From Candidatus Kuenenia stuttgartensis (GTDB taxonomy: Bacteria > Planctomycetota > Planctomycetia > Isosphaerales > Isosphaeraceae), in assembly GCA_945872325.1 (NCBI GenBank), contig CAMBZY010000108.1, positions 1 to 8,737 of the forward strand: 8,737 nucleotides of DNA, read 5' to 3'. Below, one piece after another: positions 6,792 to 8,737 of the stretch. The notes beneath the pieces are model-generated. The model was given only the letters and a program-made list of their open reading frames with translations, was not told the origin of the DNA and ran no database searches. The first letter of the stretch is position 1. Each line of letters begins with the position of its first letter. A program made the translations under genes and the position numbers.

Positions 6792-6808
6792 CTTGGGCGT
6801 TGCCCAAG
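6792..6808. repeat. Perfect 7-bp hairpin inside helix B
   Basis: CTTGGGC (6792-6798) and GCCCAAG (6802-6808) pair perfectly around a GTT loop, three bases before helix B closes. No T-tract follows, so it is not a terminator. Confidence 0.7.
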
Positions 6809-7041
6809 TCTGATATGGGTCGGGCCTTTGGCCATAAAACCAGATCATATTGAATACCACCACCCCAAAATACAGCATGAGCCCTTTGGTTTATGGCTTC
6901 GGACAGAGTGAAAAACGCATGATCTTAAATGCTAATAAACAGTCACTTTGTATCCGTGGAACGTGCGTTCAACCATCCCTGAATAATATGGATCCACGCA
7001 TGACCTGGATTTATCCAATCATTCGTCAGTTGAAGTGAGTT

Positions 7042-7065
7042 GTTGCATTAAGATTGAAATGCAAC
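7042..7065. repeat. Perfect 8-bp inverted repeat
   Basis: GTTGCATT and AATGCAAC are perfect inverse complements separated by AAGATTGA. No T-tract lies on either side, so termination is unlikely. It could be a protein-binding site or a 3' mRNA hairpin of the phosphatase transcript. Confidence 0.5.
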
Positions 7066-7107
7066 CCACGATTTATGGTGTAACCATTCCACATGGATTT
7101 GCGAAAG

Positions 7108-7123
7108 GTGGGCTTCACCCCAC
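7108..7123 (-). terminator. Weak hairpin after the phosphatase gene
   Basis: On the minus strand GTGGG and CCCAC (complements of 7119-7123 and 7108-7112) close a 6-nt loop directly after the TAG stop. It is followed only by CTTTCGC, so the U-tract is poor. It may slow or end transcription of the phosphatase gene, weakly at best. Confidence 0.3.
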
Positions 7124-7124
7124 T

Positions 7125-8252
7125 CTACGGGATGAAGTTCCAGGTTTTGGCTCTTAATTCGAGGGCTTCGCGGATCGCGTCGGCGGTCATTTGATAGACG
7201 GACAGGCTTTGGCCGTATGGGTCGGGGACGTCGTAATCGTCGGGGTCGAGCAGTTCCACGCGGTCTGCAAGGTCGGGGAAGTCCATCAAAAGCAGGTCCC
7301 TGTGAGACCTTGTCATGGCATAGATCAGGTCGGCTGACGCCAGAAGCTCTTCAGAGACCATCTGGCTGGCGTGATTTTCCAGCAGATATCCGTGATCGCC
7401 CAAGGCTGTGACCGATTCACGCGAGGCTGGCTGGCGGTGGCCTGCCGATACGCCAGCCGATTTCACTTCAAAGCCTTTGGCCCCAAGCTCCTCAGGCTTG
7501 CAGTCAAGGCTTTCGGCCAAGAACTGCTTGCAGAGGGCTTCGGCCATTGGGCTTCGACAGGTGTTGCCTGTACAGACGAATAAAATGCGAGTTCCCATGA
7601 GCCAGTTCACCTGATCAATGCCAATGTCGCCAGCGTCCAGAATCGACCACTTGGTTTGATCCACCAGCACAGTTGCAGGCAAGGTGGCTGCCCTCGCAGA
7701 TCGATCTACGATAATCATATCCCAATTATGGGCTGACAGGTGAGTGGTCAACGCCTGAATATCGACATTTTCGGGTAAATTCAGACGAATCGTCGTCTGA
7801 ACCAGTGGTCCGGGTATCAGAGTCATCAACTCGCGGATCGAACCTATGGCTGAGGAATCGAGCACATAATTGCCGTTTCTCTGAGCCGCCTGAGTCAGCC
7901 ACTGAGGCAGGCATTGGACCAGCCCGACTGGATCGTTGGACGGATAGGCGAGCTGAACTCGACCAGGCCAGGCTTTTCTGGCAATTCGCGGGCTGATTCT
8001 ATCCGTTTCTGTGGTCCAGTCTCGCAAGGCTTCGGCGTTGAGGATCTGGATCGAAAAGGTGGTGGGCAGGAGCGAGCTGGAGATTTCTGGAGAAGGTGTA
8101 TCGGAGGTGGCAGAGGCCAGTACGCGCACCAATCCGCCAGGATGAACGAAGGCCACTCGGCCTCCGCCTGCAACAACCGCCACGGACCTGTGGATCAGGT
8201 CACGAATGTCGTCGGTATTTTCGAGGTCAAAAATCGGCTTTTCGCGGCTCAT
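7125..8252 (-). CDS. Degenerate Sua5/YrdC-like domain fused to YwlE-like LMW phosphatase
   Basis: This is a 375-residue two-domain cytosolic protein. Residues about 1-215 follow the Sua5/YrdC/YwlC pattern, the tRNA threonylcarbamoyl-adenosine family. The key motif PTDTVYGLA is replaced by HPGGLVRVLA (about 37-46); AWPGRVQLAYP (94-104) and TVLVDQT...ILDAGDIG (194-211) keep the fold pattern. This part is probably not a working synthase. Residues about 221-375 form a low-molecular-weight phosphatase. FVCTGNTCRSPMAEAL holds the CX5R(S) loop with nucleophile C227 and R233, and DPYG holds the general acid D344. CTGNTCR with Thr at the fifth loop position (T231), and DPYGQSLSVY near the end, resemble the Bacillus arginine phosphatase YwlE, where that Thr selects phospho-arginine. 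Arsenate reductase or tyrosine phosphatase activity is the alternative. I chose this start because AAGGAG lies six bases upstream; an ATG at 8285 lacks a site. An internal ATG (M219) with a distant AGGTG could give the phosphatase alone. Confidence 0.88.
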   Translation of the reverse strand: MSREKPIFDLENTDDIRDLIHRSVAVVAGGGRVAFVHPGGLVRVLASATSDTPSPEISSSLLPTTFSIQILNAEALRDWTTETDRISPRIARKAWPGRVQLAYPSNDPVGLVQCLPQWLTQAAQRNGNYVLDSSAIGSIRELMTLIPGPLVQTTIRLNLPENVDIQALTTHLSAHNWDMIIVDRSARAATLPATVLVDQTKWSILDAGDIGIDQVNWLMGTRILFVCTGNTCRSPMAEALCKQFLAESLDCKPEELGAKGFEVKSAGVSAGHRQPASRESVTALGDHGYLLENHASQMVSEELLASADLIYAMTRSHRDLLLMDFPDLADRVELLDPDDYDVPDPYGQSLSVYQMTADAIREALELRAKTWNFIP

Positions 8253-8258
8253 CGGACT

Positions 8259-8264
8259 CTCCTT
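8259..8264 (-). promoter_or_regulatory. Strong ribosome-binding site of the phosphatase fusion
   Basis: AAGGAG on the minus strand lies six bases before the ATG at 8252. It decides the start against the upstream ATGATG at 8285-8280, which has no such site. Confidence 0.75.
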
Positions 8265-8293
8265 GAGCCTTGGACCTTCCATCATTGAAAGCA

Positions 8294-8360
8294 GTGAAAC
8301 GTATGGTATCGGAAAAAACGAAGTCTCTCAAGTGAAACCGCGATAAGGGCGTTGTTTCAC
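8294..8360. repeat. Three GTGAAAC half-sites around the promoter
   Basis: GTGAAAC occurs at 8294-8300 and 8332-8338, and inverted (GTTTCAC) at 8354-8360. The last two form a perfect 7-bp inverted repeat with a 15-bp centre that itself contains GCG/CGC arms. The layout fits repressor half-sites. In the minus-strand RNA the 8332-8360 part also forms a hairpin just after the SHOCT-like gene stop, so it could instead be a 3' structure. Confidence 0.4.
8303..8331 (-). promoter_or_regulatory. Sigma70-like promoter of the phosphatase fusion
   Basis: On the minus strand TTGAGA (complement of 8326-8331) and TACCAT (complement of 8303-8308) are separated by exactly 17 bp. The predicted start is near 8296, about 44 bases before the ATG. 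GTTTCAC abuts the -35 box and another copy covers the predicted start, which suggests an operator. The -10 match is 4 of 6. Confidence 0.4.
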
Positions 8361-8373
8361 AGCGAATTTGTGG

Positions 8374-8679
8374 TCATTCGGACGGTTTGGTTTTGATGTC
8401 GTCCCAGGTTTTTGGGAGGTTCCGGGAACTGACTGCCCCTGAGACCGGTTTGGGCTGATCTCCACCGAGCCTTTCGGAGAGTCGCTGGAACTCCTCGTGG
8501 GTCATCATGCCGGCAGCAAAGGCCGCTTCAAGCTCTTTGAGACGTTCTTTGGGGTCGTCAAAATTGCAGTTATGGATGTCTGAATGCGCATCCTCCCGGG
8601 CGTGTGAAAACAGCCAGAGGGTCAGGGCCATGCAGCCGACCAGTATCGTCATGACCAGCCAGGAAGGGAGTTGCGGCAT
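8374..8679 (-). CDS. Small membrane-anchored SHOCT-like protein
   Basis: This is a 101-residue hypothetical protein. Residues about 7-24 (WLVMTILVGCMALTLWLF) form one hydrophobic membrane segment. A polar stretch follows, then RLKELEAAFAAGMMTHEEF at about 46-64, continuing QRLSERL. This matches the SHOCT pattern (short helical domain with an xxGxIoxEEF-type core) found at the ends of many otherwise unrelated bacterial proteins. The C-terminal 30 residues look disordered. The N-terminus is probably the membrane anchor, with the SHOCT part in the cytosol, although residues just after the segment include both charges and topology is unsure. No strong ribosome site precedes the ATG (AGAATAGAAAAA). 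It lies upstream of, and in the same direction as, the YrdC-phosphatase fusion, which appears to have its own promoter. The function is unknown. Confidence 0.72.
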   Translation of the reverse strand: MPQLPSWLVMTILVGCMALTLWLFSHAREDAHSDIHNCNFDDPKERLKELEAAFAAGMMTHEEFQRLSERLGGDQPKPVSGAVSSRNLPKTWDDIKTKPSE

Positions 8680-8737
8680 TTTTTCTATTCTTAATCTCTG
8701 TCAGGGAAATGGATTGAGCGTGGGATTTGAACCGATG

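Larger units (their letters stand above)
6523..6843 (+). ncRNA. Candidate large structured RNA or non-coding repeat element
   Basis: No convincing protein is encoded here, yet long complementary segments nest. Helix A: CTTTCGGTT (6523-6531) with AACCGAAGG (6605-6613), then GGTTT (6532-6536) with AAACC (6596-6600) after a 4-nt bulge; it encloses a perfect palindrome at 6572-6592. Helix C: TTGGTTTTA (6659-6667) with TAAAACCAG (6835-6843). Inside helix C lies helix B: 6703-6722 with 6812-6831, 18 of 20 positions paired. Helix B encloses two perfect hairpins (6725-6743 and 6792-6808). Four non-Watson-Crick positions (6524/6612, 6659/6843, 6710/6824, 6714/6820) are G-U pairs on the plus strand but A-C on the minus strand, which favours a plus-strand RNA. 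I saw no RNase P, tmRNA, SRP, group I or group II hallmark and no clear promoter. A MITE/REP-like DNA element is the main alternative. Confidence 0.4.
6844..7124. other. Non-coding stretch between structured element and phosphatase gene
   Basis: No recognisable gene. A 62-codon plus-strand frame (6850-7038) has a TTG start without a ribosome site and no family resemblance. The stretch contains a perfect 8-bp hairpin, GTTGCATT (7042-7049) with AATGCAAC (7058-7065), a 6-bp CGTGGA/TCCACG repeat (6955-6960 and 6993-6998), and the phosphatase-gene 3' hairpin at 7108-7123. Nothing else was identified. Confidence 0.5.

Noticed and set aside
6470..6853. 127-codon plus-strand frame across the structured element
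   Set aside because: The product is Arg/Pro/Leu-rich with no motif, and there is no ribosome site. The frame runs through palindromes and hairpin arms, whose repeated GC-rich strings explain the lack of stops.
6850..7038. 62-codon plus-strand frame starting at TTG
   Set aside because: It has no ribosome site at the TTG or at the internal ATG (6877), no resemblance to a known family, and a random-looking composition.
6300..7124. CRISPR array or tandem repeat in the gene-free gap
   Set aside because: No regularly spaced direct repeats were found; the repeated strings are inverted and irregularly spaced.
8710..8737. tRNA-like T-loop on the minus strand at the right edge (GGTTCAAATCCC)
   Set aside because: The consensus GTTCRANNC is present and the window ends there, but the flanking T-stem (ATCGG with CCCAC) has two mismatches in five pairs and the rest of any tRNA would be outside. 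Chance occurrence of the short consensus is likely. Extending the sequence right and running tRNAscan-SE would settle it.

Overview
The window is about 53% GC by eye in its housekeeping part. It looks like a chromosomal segment of a Planctomycetota bacterium, with a Planctopirus/Schlesneria-like lineage as the best guess. This rests on the gene order chaperonin–dnaJ–grpE–FmdB-type zinc ribbon–yacG, on a GroEL with no GGM tail, and on a YrdC-like/low-molecular-weight phosphatase fusion. The taxonomic call is inference.

Left part, plus strand (1-3260): the C-terminal half of groEL runs in from the left edge and ends at a strong intrinsic terminator (811-844). A tight operon follows. dnaJ is followed by grpE, with a second well-placed grpE start just downstream. 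Next come a small FmdB-type zinc-ribbon protein and yacG, which overlap by four bases (ATGA). DnaJ and GrpE are the co-chaperone and nucleotide-exchange factor of DnaK. GroEL receives the same kind of clients. YacG is a gyrase-inhibitor-family zinc protein.

Middle, minus strand (3366-6176): a single 936-residue flavoprotein gene converges on yacG. Its C-terminal half is a berberine-bridge-enzyme-like oxidase with both residues for bicovalent FAD attachment. Its N-terminal half looks like a second, degenerate FAD-domain fold. The gene appears AT-richer than its neighbours in sampled lines, has its own promoter-like sequence, and has a leader with mutually exclusive hairpins, so it may be an acquired unit.

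The 950-bp gap (6177-7124) holds no convincing protein gene but is dense in inverted repeats. From about 6523 to 6843 several long, nested helices can be drawn. Their non-Watson-Crick positions are mostly G-U pairs when read as plus-strand RNA. The normally scarce tetranucleotide CTAG clusters here: five of the eight copies in the window lie within about 200 bp. This is the best candidate for something undescribed, either a structured RNA or a non-coding mobile/repeat element.

Right part, minus strand (7125-8679): a small membrane-anchored SHOCT-like protein lies upstream of a fusion protein. The fusion joins a catalytically degenerate Sua5/YrdC-like domain to a YwlE-like phosphatase (protein-arginine/LMW-PTP family). 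A promoter-like sequence bracketed by GTGAAAC half-sites lies between the two genes. The last 58 bases hold only the upstream flank of the SHOCT gene and a tRNA-like motif that does not hold up as a tRNA.
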